A stretch of 64,000 nt of DNA from Desulfosporosinus lacus DSM 15449 (GCF_900129935.1 NZ_FQXJ01000012.1:1-64000); one strand, 5' to 3'; counted from the first letter of the stretch, positions 50,673 through 59,822 are shown. Notes: a model not told the origin generated them from the sequence alone. Made by a program: numbers and translations.

Positions 50673-51824
50673 CTAGATAGCGGATAGTGCCTCTAAGGGA
50701 TCTAACTGTACGGCTCGCCGAGCCGGAATAAGAATCGAAGCTACCCCTATTATGACAGAAGCACTGATTGCGGTCAAAGCAATGAAAGGGTGGAATTCAA
50801 AGCTCACTGTTTTTTGGAAAGCGATTGGAGCAAGAAGAGTGGGCGTCAAGATCCCTATAAAATATCCCAAAACTCCTCCACAGAGACTTACTAAAGATAT
50901 CTCGCGAATCAAAATGGAAAAGATATGCTGACGACGAAAACCGATGGCTCGAAAGATGCCAATTTCCGTAGCGCGATCGTTGATATTACCTAAGGTTGTG
51001 ACGAATACGATTAAGACCCCGATAATTCCCAGTAAAATAGAAGTAATTAAGGAAAAACTAGAAAAGCGATCCACACTTTCTTTGGCTCCCTGAACTAGTT
51101 GAGATATTTCGGAGACTTTAGCCTCAGGTAAGAGTTCACTCAACAGGGTCACTGCTTTAGTTGGTTGAGCCGTATTGAGCTCGATCATTGACCAAGAATC
51201 TATTCCGGTAATCGATCGTGCAGTGTTAAAATTCGTAAATACTCCACTATCCTCTGAGCCGCCTGTTTCTTGCATTATCCCCACAATGGGATAACTCTTC
51301 TGGTTAAGTTCCAGAGCATTCCCCATCGCTAAGTTTTCTGTCTGGGCCAGGTACGAACCAATAATAATTTCCTGTTCACTAGGTAATTGGCCATTTATAC
51401 TCCACCAAGGTTTCATTTTCAGTTCTGTGGGGAAATCCACTCCGATGATCAGATAACGATTGATCTCTCCCGTGACAGAATCTCCAGTGGCGGAACCAAT
51501 AATCTTGGGGGCAATTCCGTTTAACATAAGAGCAGGGGTATTATTCAATTTAGCTAAACTATCGTAATCTAAATGCTTAATTTCATAATTAACCCCCGGA
51601 ACGGAAAGACCTCCGTAGCTGAGTGTAAAATGTTCGGACTTGGGAGTAATTACGACGTTAGCACCATAATGGGTTAGGCTTTTTTGTAAATCATCCCGCA
51701 TACCTTTAGCTAATGAATTTAATGTGACAGTTATGCCTACTACTAATATAAAAGTAAGCATCAGAAAGAAAGTTTTCCCTTTCCGACGACGCAAATTTTG
51801 GATTGCAATATCAGTGAGTGTCAT
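50673..51824 (-). CDS. MacB/FtsX-type ABC permease 2
   Basis: 383 aa from ATG 51824 (AAAGGAG upstream). MTLTDIAIQNLRRRKGKTFFLML is the conserved start with helix 1, then a large extracytoplasmic MacB_PCD domain and three C-terminal helices containing RATEIGIFRAIGFRRQHIFSI and the DPLEALSAI end. It pairs with the next permease and the LolD-type ATPase. Systems of this kind stand next to P19/Ftr1-type iron uptake genes in Campylobacter. Confidence 0.9.
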   Translation of the reverse strand: MTLTDIAIQNLRRRKGKTFFLMLTFILVVGITVTLNSLAKGMRDDLQKSLTHYGANVVITPKSEHFTLSYGGLSVPGVNYEIKHLDYDSLAKLNNTPALMLNGIAPKIIGSATGDSVTGEINRYLIIGVDFPTELKMKPWWSINGQLPSEQEIIIGSYLAQTENLAMGNALELNQKSYPIVGIMQETGGSEDSGVFTNFNTARSITGIDSWSMIELNTAQPTKAVTLLSELLPEAKVSEISQLVQGAKESVDRFSSFSLITSILLGIIGVLIVFVTTLGNINDRATEIGIFRAIGFRRQHIFSILIREISLVSLCGGVLGYFIGILTPTLLAPIAFQKTVSFEFHPFIALTAISASVIIGVASILIPARRAVQLDPLEALSAI

Positions 51825-52097
51825 CTTGTTCTCCTTTGCCGAACAGCGGTTTTCGAATTTCGAAGATCGCTGTACTATTTCATCCTCCACTTTTAACTTT
51901 CCTTTACACTCTACATATCTCGTACTTATGCTTAAATCCGACGATCAGACAACTTTGACCCCCGCGGTCGTTCCTCAAGAAAGACAAGACTTCTGACGTC
52001 TCGCATCGCTCAATATATTGAACCTCGACCTAAAAACTATGCTTGCCTCTGTCTACAGCCTCATGCATTGCTTGCTCGACCCCGAACCCCGAACTGT

Positions 52098-52133
52098 GAT
52101 CCGACCTCCGGCTTCTGATCTCCGGCCTCTGAA
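52098..52133. repeat. Intergenic repeat copy 1 (CCGGCTTCTGA type)
   Basis: GACCTCCGGCTTCTGATCTC then CGGCCTCTGA; about 29 of 36 bases agree with the copy at 54909-54944. Both lie in spacers of the same minus-strand cluster. Confidence 0.55.
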
Positions 52134-52134
52134 A

Positions 52135-53298
52135 TCACAGATAACGCAAAGACTCAGTCGGGTCAAGTCTTGCAGCTTTGAGGGCGGGATACAAACTTGC
52201 TGTCAGTCCAATTATTAGAGAGGCACTTAAGGCATAGATTAGCAAATTAGGTTGCCAAGAGATATGAACTTGAGCTTTCATGAGCTCTGATCCGGAGCTT
52301 ACGGCCATACTCATGCCAAGAATGTACCCCAATAACCCGCCCAGAAGACTTAAAAAACCTGCTTCCCCAAGGATGATTATAATAATATGACGTTTACGGA
52401 AACCAATGGCCCGAAAGATTCCAATTTCCCGGGTCCGTTCTTCCACAGAAGACTTCATCGTTATAGTTATAACTAAACTGCTAGCTATTAAGAGAATCAG
52501 GGATACACTTCGAGCAAATAGGTTAAATCTATTGACGGTATCATCCCGAGATTCCAAGCTGGACATAAGCGCGGTAACCTTAGTCCCAGGAAGTTTGTCA
52601 CTTAACTGTTGGGTAACTTCTTCGATTGGGCAGGTATAACATAAGGCAGCCGTTTCGATAAGACTTATGGCGTTGGGTCGGTTTGTAAGTTTTTGGAGAA
52701 CAGCTAAGTCCATAAATACAGCTTGGTCATTTTCTGTTGACCCTGTAGGTTGTATGACTCCAGCTATCTTAAAGTCCTGTCCTAGGATAGTTACAGTTTG
52801 AAGAGGGATAAGACCAAGGGAACTTGCAATGTCACTCCCTAAAATGACTTGGTCTGCGCTGGGAATTTGGTTCTTCTCCAGACCATCCACTTTCCACCAC
52901 TTTTTTAGTTGGAATTCTTGAGGAAAATCAACTCCTAACAACAAAATTTCTCGACCTTTAAGCTTAGTATTTGCTAACAGTTTAGGGGCAATAGTAGCCA
53001 AGGTTTCTTTATTCTTAATGGTTTGCATAAGCGGAATAAGGGACATATCCAGTTCTTTGATCTGAGTTGGAGCTTCAACGGTTATACCACCAAAGGTTAA
53101 GGATTGTTCTGTGTCAGGGAGAACGAGGATATTAGAACCGAATTGATCAAGCTTGTTGGCAACATCTTCTTGCATGGCTTGAGTCGTCGTGTAGAGGAAG
53201 ATGATTGAAGCCACTCCAATAATCACGCTGAGCATCAATAATGAGGAGCGCATTTTGCGGCGACGTAGGTTTTGCACCACGATATTTGTTAGACGCAT
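52135..53298 (-). CDS. MacB/FtsX-type ABC permease 1
   Basis: 387 aa, same layout as permease 2: MRLTNIVVQNLRRRKMRSSLLML start, extracytoplasmic domain, three C-terminal helices with RTREIGIFRAIGFRKRHI and DPTESLRYL. The extracytoplasmic part contains a pair of Cys (ALCYTCPIEEV, about residue 200) absent from permease 2, which could be a thiol-disulfide or metal site. 12 bp after the ATPase gene. Confidence 0.9.
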   Translation of the reverse strand: MRLTNIVVQNLRRRKMRSSLLMLSVIIGVASIIFLYTTTQAMQEDVANKLDQFGSNILVLPDTEQSLTFGGITVEAPTQIKELDMSLIPLMQTIKNKETLATIAPKLLANTKLKGREILLLGVDFPQEFQLKKWWKVDGLEKNQIPSADQVILGSDIASSLGLIPLQTVTILGQDFKIAGVIQPTGSTENDQAVFMDLAVLQKLTNRPNAISLIETAALCYTCPIEEVTQQLSDKLPGTKVTALMSSLESRDDTVNRFNLFARSVSLILLIASSLVITITMKSSVEERTREIGIFRAIGFRKRHIIIIILGEAGFLSLLGGLLGYILGMSMAVSSGSELMKAQVHISWQPNLLIYALSASLIIGLTASLYPALKAARLDPTESLRYL

Positions 53299-53310
53299 TG
53301 AATGCCCTCC

Positions 53311-53994
53311 TTAGAACTCTTGAGGAATTTGGGATAGAAATCCATCACGAATGTAAATGGCACGGGTGACCCAGGCCAAGTTTTCTTGATTATGAGTTAC
53401 CATAATAATGGTTAAACCGTCCTGGTTAAGGGCTTGGAATAATTCTAACAGCTCCTTGGCGGTTTTTGAGTCCAGACTTCCAGTGGGTTCATCCGCAAAA
53501 ATTATTGCAGGTCTGTTAACGATGGCTCGAGCAATAGCTACTCGGTTTTGTTCTCCACCGGATAATTGATTGGGGAGACGAAGGGATTTCGTACCGAGAC
53601 CAACTTTGGCTAAAACTGTCTGAGCCATATCTCGTTGTTCTTTACCTGAACGCGAGGTTATGGACAGAGGGAGCATAACGTTTTCCAAAGCGGTAAGATA
53701 GGGAATCAGTTGATATTGCTGGAAAACAAATCCGACGTATTCATGACGAAAATCTGCTAATCGTTCAGAATTGAGAGCATAAACATCTATGTCATCAATG
53801 ATGAGTTTGCCGGAGGTAGGGGGATTTAATCCTCCTAGAATACTGAGCAAGGTGCTTTTTCCAGAACCGGAAGGGCCCATTAAAGCCAAAAATTCTCCTT
53901 CGCGGATCTCTAGATTAATATTGGTTAAGGCTTCAACGGCCCCGTCTCCACCTTCATAGGACTTGCTAACCGCACACACCTTTATCAAAGACAT
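53311..53994 (-). CDS. LolD/MacB-type ABC ATPase
   Basis: 227 aa. Walker [11 protein letters not shown]-loop FVFQQYQLIPYLTALENVMLP, signature LSGGEQNR, Walker B IIFADEPTGSLD. The Q-loop sequence is typical of the LolD/FtsE/MacB group. Good RBS (AGGAGG). Energises the two permeases downstream. Confidence 0.93.
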   Translation of the reverse strand: MSLIKVCAVSKSYEGGDGAVEALTNINLEIREGEFLALMGPSGSGKSTLLSILGGLNPPTSGKLIIDDIDVYALNSERLADFRHEYVGFVFQQYQLIPYLTALENVMLPLSITSRSGKEQRDMAQTVLAKVGLGTKSLRLPNQLSGGEQNRVAIARAIVNRPAIIFADEPTGSLDSKTAKELLELFQALNQDGLTIIMVTHNQENLAWVTRAIYIRDGFLSQIPQEF

Positions 53995-54148
53995 TTAGCC
54001 ATTTCCTCCTAAATTTCTAGAAATTGAGTTCTTAGCTCTGATTAGAGCTCTGGTTAGAGTGAACGCACCCGTAAGAACGAGTGCGTTTAATAAATGTTAT
54101 AAATAGAAGATGGGAAAACTTCGATAAATGAAAGTATTCTTAATATAA

Positions 54149-54733
54149 CTAAACTCTAGGTTCCCACGCATCAAGTACAGCTTGTGGAATCTCAAGGTTG
54201 TCGCCGTTTAAAGAGTAGGTGAGCGCTTCGGGGGGATAGGCTTGACAACCACCGCTCAGGCCTTTGAGCGTCTGAAGATCCCATGTTGTCCCACAGACGT
54301 TGCAAACTATTTGGTTACCTGTGATGTGAAAGGTTTCGCCCTTGCAGGGCTCACAAAAGCTGACGGCCACCATGACTTTACCATCGGGTTGGACAAAGGC
54401 CGTTAAGGGAATTCTTTTACCGTTTGCTTTATACTCTGTCCAAATAAACTTTTCTTCTTTCACCGCACTGAGCGTCGTAACAATGGCCTTTCCGTTTTCA
54501 ACCTTGCTTTCAACGTTTGTTTGCTCTAGTTTACTATCTGGGCTATAACTCATTTTTTGACCGATTTCCGCTGTCGCAGTGACAGTGACGCCAGGTTTAT
54601 TGCCATTGGCAACTATGAAATAGGTACCTATCATAATTACAACGGTTATTAGGCCAACGATACTGTAAAGCAGGGCATTGCTTTTAGAGGGTTGGATAAA
54701 TTTCTGGTTTTTCCCCGCGTGGTCTTTATTCAT
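54149..54733 (-). CDS. DUF2318 membrane protein
   Basis: 194 aa: one N-terminal helix (LLYSIVGLITVVIMIGTYFIV) and an extracytoplasmic DUF2318 domain with FCEPCKG and CNVCGTTWDLQTLKGLSGGC. The Cys pairs probably bind a metal or Fe-S centre. In Campylobacter the same domain (Cj1660) is part of the P19 iron-uptake gene set with two FtsX permeases, an ATPase and thioredoxin-like proteins, exactly the partners found here. Confidence 0.88.
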   Translation of the reverse strand: MNKDHAGKNQKFIQPSKSNALLYSIVGLITVVIMIGTYFIVANGNKPGVTVTATAEIGQKMSYSPDSKLEQTNVESKVENGKAIVTTLSAVKEEKFIWTEYKANGKRIPLTAFVQPDGKVMVAVSFCEPCKGETFHITGNQIVCNVCGTTWDLQTLKGLSGGCQAYPPEALTYSLNGDNLEIPQAVLDAWEPRV

Positions 54734-54908
54734 CTGGAAACCTCCTTGTAATAATAATTTAAGCCAATTTAGGAATCTCAGTTCAGGTGGAGTTTTAGCT
54801 CCACCTGAAGTTTAGTTTGAACTTATAAAGGGAGCAACAATCCATTATAGGATTTCTTACTAATTTAATACAGATGAAAATCTTGGATCCTAAAATTCTA
54901 TAACCTGC

Positions 54909-54944
54909 AATCTGACTTCCGGCTTCTGACCTCAGGCCTCTGGC
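54909..54944. repeat. Intergenic repeat copy 2 (CCGGCTTCTGA type)
   Basis: GACTTCCGGCTTCTGACCTC then AGGCCTCTGG; see copy at 52098. Confidence 0.55.
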
Positions 54945-54945
54945 A

Positions 54946-56313
54946 CTACATCCGCATATCCATTCTTACCACGAAGGTAAGAAAGTTCAGTATACCGAAG
55001 ATCAAGATGAGGACTAAATAAGGCATAGCGACGGATAGGGCTTTTTTGGTTCCGTAATTCTTTTTAGCAATCCTATAGGCAGTGTAAAGAGAACCGAGAG
55101 TTCCCGAGATAACCAAGACGAATTGCATGATTTGAATTGTTGGGTCAGACACGAAAGAAGTGGGTCCCTCAATGTGTTTGCCGAATAAGCCCATGAAGGT
55201 GTAGTAGATTGATTTTCCTTCCGCCAGAAGATGGAACAGGTTGTGGGCCATGTGGGCGGCTAAGTCTAGCGGGATGACTGCATAACCAAAACGGGCGAAG
55301 GCAGTACGCAACGTCTCCCCAGTAAATCCCTTGGAAATCGCCGTGGCTAAGAAAAGTAACAAGACTGGGGTGGTCATAGCGAAAACAAAGAGAATTGTAA
55401 AGGCTATATCCTTGTTAACAATTCCTAAAGACAGCTCCGTCCATTTAAGATAGGACTGGTAGAACTCTAACATGGTGATATTTTGGACAAAGACAATGCC
55501 GACAATGACAATTGCTAAGAAGGATTCTTCGAAGCGTGCCCTAGTCATCGACCAAAACTCGCTGGTTGGTTTGCGGGGAGTTAAGCGGATAGAATCATGA
55601 GGACAACTTTTGATGCAGTTTCCACAGAGATTACAGTTAGCATTATTCTCCATAGCCATAGGGAATTCAAACATCGGACAGCCGGGCGACTTTGAGTTGC
55701 CTTTGTAACAATCACGAGTAGTACAAGTTTTGCAAATTTCCTTATCGGCACGTAATTCCAGCATGCCTGCTCGAGAGTAGTTGCCTGATAAGCTTCCGAG
55801 AAAACATAGATAACGGCACCAAGTACGTCGTTCGAAGAGCATAGCCGTGACCATAACGCCACCTAAGATGAGTAACAGCAGAGTTCCGGAACCCCTGGGA
55901 GATTCGACAACTCCCCAGATGTGATCGGACCAAGTGATGAAAATGAAGGTAATATCAATGATCCATAATCCATATTTTCTTAAAAAGTTGGGAACTTTGC
56001 GATTTGCCCCAAAAAACTTCTGCGTCAAATCACTCACCCAGGCAAAGGGGCAGATGGCACACCAGAACCGACCGAAAATAAAGAAGAAGAGAGGGAGGAG
56101 TGGCCACCAGAGAACCCAAGTAGCGGCAGTACCGAAATTATCATGGGCGCTTGTGGGTCCGGCTAGAGTTTCAATCATAATGACCGCAAATATCAGAACG
56201 GCCAGCCATTGGAAAATACTTGGATAGAGTGAACTTTGCAAAAACCAATTGAGAGGTTTAAACTTAAGAAAGTTTCTTTTTTGTGGAGATTTAGACGGGG
56301 TTGATTGACTCAT
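54946..56313 (-). CDS. NapH/CcoG-type 4Fe-4S polytopic membrane protein
   Basis: 455 aa, about eight helices. FGRFWCAICPFAWVSDL and RRTWCRYLCFLGSLSG are the CxxxCP motifs of the NapH/RdxA/CcoG family; further CKTCTTRDC and a ferredoxin-type CNLCGNCIKSCPHDS complete two Fe-S sites on the cytoplasmic face. Such proteins pass electrons through the membrane. The C-terminal half adds four more helices including HMAHNLFHLLAEG with possible heme or metal His. Start overlaps the FixH-like stop by one base. Confidence 0.88.
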   Translation of the reverse strand: MSQSTPSKSPQKRNFLKFKPLNWFLQSSLYPSIFQWLAVLIFAVIMIETLAGPTSAHDNFGTAATWVLWWPLLPLFFFIFGRFWCAICPFAWVSDLTQKFFGANRKVPNFLRKYGLWIIDITFIFITWSDHIWGVVESPRGSGTLLLLILGGVMVTAMLFERRTWCRYLCFLGSLSGNYSRAGMLELRADKEICKTCTTRDCYKGNSKSPGCPMFEFPMAMENNANCNLCGNCIKSCPHDSIRLTPRKPTSEFWSMTRARFEESFLAIVIVGIVFVQNITMLEFYQSYLKWTELSLGIVNKDIAFTILFVFAMTTPVLLLFLATAISKGFTGETLRTAFARFGYAVIPLDLAAHMAHNLFHLLAEGKSIYYTFMGLFGKHIEGPTSFVSDPTIQIMQFVLVISGTLGSLYTAYRIAKKNYGTKKALSVAMPYLVLILIFGILNFLTFVVRMDMRM

Positions 56314-56960
56314 TATTGAACCTCCCTCCCTGAGGGCTGCTTTCGTTTGAGAAATTGAGCAATAATACCAGCCAGTACTACCAATCCGCCAACACTTCCA
56401 ATGAGGATCCAGTTGGGGCTGGACTTAGAAACAATAAGAGGGACAGTAATGGTGGTTTCCCCAAGAGACGGAGAACTAATATGAATGTCTTGGTTCCATT
56501 CTCCTTGTTCCGTTGGGATGAGAGTGACAGCGTACATTCCCGGTTCCATGTTGTCTGGTTTGGCTTCTCCTTTGAGAGTAGTGGCCGAGTCCATATTCAT
56601 TCCTGACATGTTGCTGTGGGAATCACTTTCCATGAGCATCATATCCACATTCACGGATGCATCGAGGACAGGTTCTCCAGTGGTTTGGTTTTTTACGATA
56701 ATCATAAGGGTAACGGGTTTATTCGGTGCTGGTTGCTCAGGGTCAGCCTGAACACTCACTTGAAACTTATCGCCCTTGGCAACGGTCACTTCAGTTGAAG
56801 GCGAATCACCGTGAGCAGCTTCAGAGGAAGGACTGCCAGACATGTCCATATCAGACATGTTATTGGATGTGGCTGGTTTTGAATCAGCTAATGCGGGAAG
56901 GGTAAAAATTAATAAAGAGAACAGAATTAGTATTACTAGTGACGAAAATTTCTTTTTCAT
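56313..56960 (-). CDS. Secreted FixH/YtkA-like protein with Met/His/Asp-rich stretches
   Basis: 215 aa: signal peptide, an extracellular beta-domain (KGDKFQVSVQADPEQPAPNKPVTLMIIVKNQTTGEPV ... WNQDIHI) of the FixH/YtkA type, and a C-terminal helix (WILIGSVGGLVVLAGIIAQFL) with a basic tail. Two Met-rich stretches, NMSDMDMSGS and SHSNMSGMNMDS, resemble copper-binding motifs. First gene of the cluster; a consensus sigma-54 promoter lies 40 bp upstream. Confidence 0.8.
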   Translation of the reverse strand: MKKKFSSLVILILFSLLIFTLPALADSKPATSNNMSDMDMSGSPSSEAAHGDSPSTEVTVAKGDKFQVSVQADPEQPAPNKPVTLMIIVKNQTTGEPVLDASVNVDMMLMESDSHSNMSGMNMDSATTLKGEAKPDNMEPGMYAVTLIPTEQGEWNQDIHISSPSLGETTITVPLIVSKSSPNWILIGSVGGLVVLAGIIAQFLKRKQPSGREVQ

Positions 56961-56998
56961 TAAAAAACACTCCTAAAATTTATTACGGTTTAGGAATA

Positions 56999-57014
56999 TG
57001 CAAAAGTTGTGCCA
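56999..57014 (-). promoter_or_regulatory. Sigma-54 promoter of the FixH-FeS-ABC cluster
   Basis: Minus strand TGGCACAACTTTTGCA: GG and GC are separated by exactly 10 bases and both boxes match the TGGCAC/TTGCA consensus. An NtrC-type activator is encoded divergently at 57321. Confidence 0.85.
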
Positions 57015-57097
57015 AGTTGAGATTCGAATTCAACGTGGGATTTGGAATGACATAACGGAAGGCTTAATTACCCTTTCAGAAAAGTTAAAAGATACTC

Positions 57098-57142
57098 GAT
57101 AATGTAGCTGTAGCTGTTCCTATATGAACAGGCTGTATTATC
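57098..57142. promoter_or_regulatory. Dyad (candidate enhancer for the NtrC-type regulator)
   Basis: GATAAT ... CTGTTC-CTATAT-GAACAG ... ATTATC: nested inverted arms over 45 bp, centred about 105 bp upstream of the sigma-54 promoter, a normal distance for an enhancer-binding protein site. Confidence 0.6.
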
Positions 57143-57265
57143 AAGTAGACATTGTTAGTATGTTTGACCAAAGTAATAATTACGGTAGAAATTAATTTGC
57201 ATCAATTTAATTAAGGGTTCATCGTATAGCAAAAATTGCTATGTAATGCCTTAGGGTTAAAAAGT

Positions 57266-57303
57266 TGCGGGATTTCCCACACTATGGTGTGGGAAATCCC
57301 GCA
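57266..57303. repeat. 17-bp perfect inverted repeat in the ntrC-type leader
   Basis: TGCGGGATTTCCCACAC, loop TATG, GTGTGGGAAATCCCGCA. No T-run follows; the RBS GAGGAGGG of the regulator gene begins 4 bases later. Confidence 0.85.
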
Positions 57304-57320
57304 GGCGAGGAGGGTGAAAC

Positions 57321-58679
57321 TTGCGAAGGGTATTAGTTGCAGACGATGAAGCAAATATGCGCTGGGTCTTGGAACGAGCATTAAGTAAAGTCGGTTATGA
57401 TGTGGAAACTGCAGAGGACGGGAAGATCGCCATAGATCGAGCCTTGGAAGAACGTCCGGATCTGGTCCTTGTAGATTTGAAAATGCCGAAAATGGATGGC
57501 TTGAGTGTTCTGAGGACCTTGAAAGAGCATTATCCAGATTTAATGGTTGTCATGATGACTGCACACGGCAGTACCGCGACGGCGGTCGAGGCCATGAAGG
57601 CCGGGGCACATGATTATTTGATGAAACCCTTTGATATTGATGAACTGCTCATCACAGTTGCTAAGGCCTTTGAAGTAGAAAGCTTGCGTGAACAGGTAGA
57701 TTATCTCAAGGGAGAGGTCCAAAGCTCTGGATGGCAACTGGTCGGGAATAGTGAAGCAATGAAAGCGGTTAAACACTTAGTAGAAAGGGTTGCTCTTACG
57801 CCGGCGACAGTGCTTATTGAAGGGGAATCGGGGACGGGGAAAGAACTGGTTGCCCATGCCATACATACTTTAAGTCCGCGGGTGAATGGACCGTTTATTC
57901 GAGTGAATTGCGCAGCGTTGACGGAGACTTTGCTGGAAAGTGAACTGTTCGGACATGAAAAGGGAGCATTTACGGGAGCTCATGCTCGAAAGACGGGACG
58001 TTTTGAGTTGGCCGATGGCGGTACACTCTTTCTTGATGAGATCGGAGAACTGTCTTTCAACGTCCAAGCTAAGTTATTAAGGGTTCTCCAAGAGCGGACC
58101 TTTGAGCGGGTCGGCGGTGAAAAAACCATCAAGGTGGACGTCAGGATTATTACTGCGACGAACAGGAATTTACTGAAAGAGGCTCAAGAAGGGCGTTTTC
58201 GTGAAGACCTTTACTATCGCCTCAGTGTCTTTCCGATTTCTATTCCTCCCTTACGGGAACGTCGGGAGGATATTCCTTATCTAGCCGATCATTTTTTGAA
58301 GAAACTTAGATCTTATGGGCAAACCAAGACTCTGAATTCAGAAGTCCTAACTCAACTCATGGAGTATGACTGGCCAGGAAACGTGCGTGAGCTGGAAAAT
58401 GTGGTGGAACGTATGGTGATTATTTCCCAAGGAGCAGTGATAGAAGCAGATGGGTTGACCGTCTTTAGCACTCCCTCAAAAGAGGAGAAATGCCCCGAAG
58501 CATTTGTCCTGCCTCCTGAGGGGGTTTCCCTGGAAGAGCTAGAGAAATCCTTCCTCCAACAGGCCATGGAACAAACGGGGGGGAATCAAAGTCAGGCTGC
58601 CAAACGCTTAGGTCTTTCCAGGCATGCTTTTTTATACCGTTTAGAGAAGTACGGAATAGATCCTCATTGGGGGATTTAG
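57321..58679 (+). CDS. NtrC-family sigma-54 response regulator
   Basis: 452 aa. Receiver (VADDE; Asp in LVLVDLKMPKMDG, about residue 52), AAA+ domain with Walker A GESGTGKE, the sigma-54 contact loop GAFTGA, Walker [10 protein letters not shown], and a Fis-type C-terminal HTH (NQSQAAKRLGLSRHAFLYRLEKYG). TTG start with GAGGAGGG. Paired with the kinase 15 bp downstream and divergent to the sigma-54-controlled cluster, which is the most likely target. Confidence 0.95.
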   Translation: MRRVLVADDEANMRWVLERALSKVGYDVETAEDGKIAIDRALEERPDLVLVDLKMPKMDGLSVLRTLKEHYPDLMVVMMTAHGSTATAVEAMKAGAHDYLMKPFDIDELLITVAKAFEVESLREQVDYLKGEVQSSGWQLVGNSEAMKAVKHLVERVALTPATVLIEGESGTGKELVAHAIHTLSPRVNGPFIRVNCAALTETLLESELFGHEKGAFTGAHARKTGRFELADGGTLFLDEIGELSFNVQAKLLRVLQERTFERVGGEKTIKVDVRIITATNRNLLKEAQEGRFREDLYYRLSVFPISIPPLRERREDIPYLADHFLKKLRSYGQTKTLNSEVLTQLMEYDWPGNVRELENVVERMVIISQGAVIEADGLTVFSTPSKEEKCPEAFVLPPEGVSLEELEKSFLQQAMEQTGGNQSQAAKRLGLSRHAFLYRLEKYGIDPHWGI

Positions 58680-58694
58680 AGAAGGAGGGCCTCT

Positions 58695-59822
58695 ATGCTA
58701 AATAACGACCCCCCTGAACCAAACCAAGCCCGAGTTCTCTTTGACCTCATTGCAATTGGGCTCGTCGTGGCGGTTCTCACTATTATTCATTACACGAATT
58801 ATCATTACGAAGTGGATTATCACATTCTTTTACAATTCGCCTATTATCTCCCGGTGATTTATGCAGCTATGCGCTTTGGACCTGCCGGGGGGATCATATC
58901 AAGCTTTATTATAACGTTGCTTTTTATACCGCTTATGTGGCATATGCAAGGCGATTTAAGCCCAGCCGCTAAGTATACACAGTGGGTGGAGGTCGGCTTA
59001 ATCAACGTCATTGGTTGGTTAACGGGCATTTTGACTGAAGAGGAACGGAAGGCGAAGCGTAAATATAAGCTGGCGCTAATGATTCAAAAAGAATTGGTAG
59101 AAAAGTTAAAGCGAGAAGGGCAGGAACGTGAACGATTAGAGGGTGAGATTCGGCAAACTGAACGAGTAACCGCCCTAGGGCATATGAGTGCCGGCTTAGC
59201 TCATGAAATACGAAATCCCTTGGGGATAATGAAAGTGAGCATCCAAATGCTGGCCCAAGAAAAATGCGACGATGGGGTTGTTTCGGAATACTGTCGGGTA
59301 CTTCTGGAAGAATGTGAACGGCTAAATCGCTTGCTGAGCGAGTTTTTGTCCTTTGCCCGACCTAAAGAGCTGGTGCGGGAAGGGATTACGCTGGGAAAAC
59401 TCTTGGACGAAGGAGTAACACTAGTCCAGCCAGCCCTGAGGCAAAACAATATTAAGTTAGAACAAGCACGAAGCCAGGTTGACTTGCAAGAAGTTGAGGT
59501 GGACCCGGACCAGATTAAGCAAGTCATACTCAATATTTTACTTAATGCCATCGATGCCCAGGGGGAAGGCGGAGTGATTCTGCTAAGTGGGGTTCAGGAA
59601 GAGGGTTTTGTAGGCTTCGCAGTTAGTGATGAGGGACCCGGCATTTTGCCAGACGCCTTGCCGTACATTTACGACCCTTTTTTTACGACGAAGGAAACAG
59701 GGACTGGATTAGGGTTATCCGTTGTGCACCGTATCCTTGATCAGCACGGGGGGAAGATAACAACTTTGAACCTGAATGAGCGAGGGGTTCGGGTTGAAAT
59801 CCTGTTGTCCAAACAAGGCTAG
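58695..59822 (+). CDS. NtrB-type sensor histidine kinase
   Basis: 375 aa. N-terminal DUF4118-like membrane region with about three helices (LIAIGLVVAVLTIIHYT, YYLPVIYAAMRFGPAGGIIS), coiled linker, HisKA with His in GHMSAGLAHEIRNPLGIMK, HATPase with NILLNAIDAQGEGG, DEGPGI and GTGLGLSVVHRI. No PAS domain seen. Partner of the NtrC-type regulator. Confidence 0.92.
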   Translation: MLNNDPPEPNQARVLFDLIAIGLVVAVLTIIHYTNYHYEVDYHILLQFAYYLPVIYAAMRFGPAGGIISSFIITLLFIPLMWHMQGDLSPAAKYTQWVEVGLINVIGWLTGILTEEERKAKRKYKLALMIQKELVEKLKREGQERERLEGEIRQTERVTALGHMSAGLAHEIRNPLGIMKVSIQMLAQEKCDDGVVSEYCRVLLEECERLNRLLSEFLSFARPKELVREGITLGKLLDEGVTLVQPALRQNNIKLEQARSQVDLQEVEVDPDQIKQVILNILLNAIDAQGEGGVILLSGVQEEGFVGFAVSDEGPGILPDALPYIYDPFFTTKETGTGLGLSVVHRILDQHGGKITTLNLNERGVRVEILLSKQG

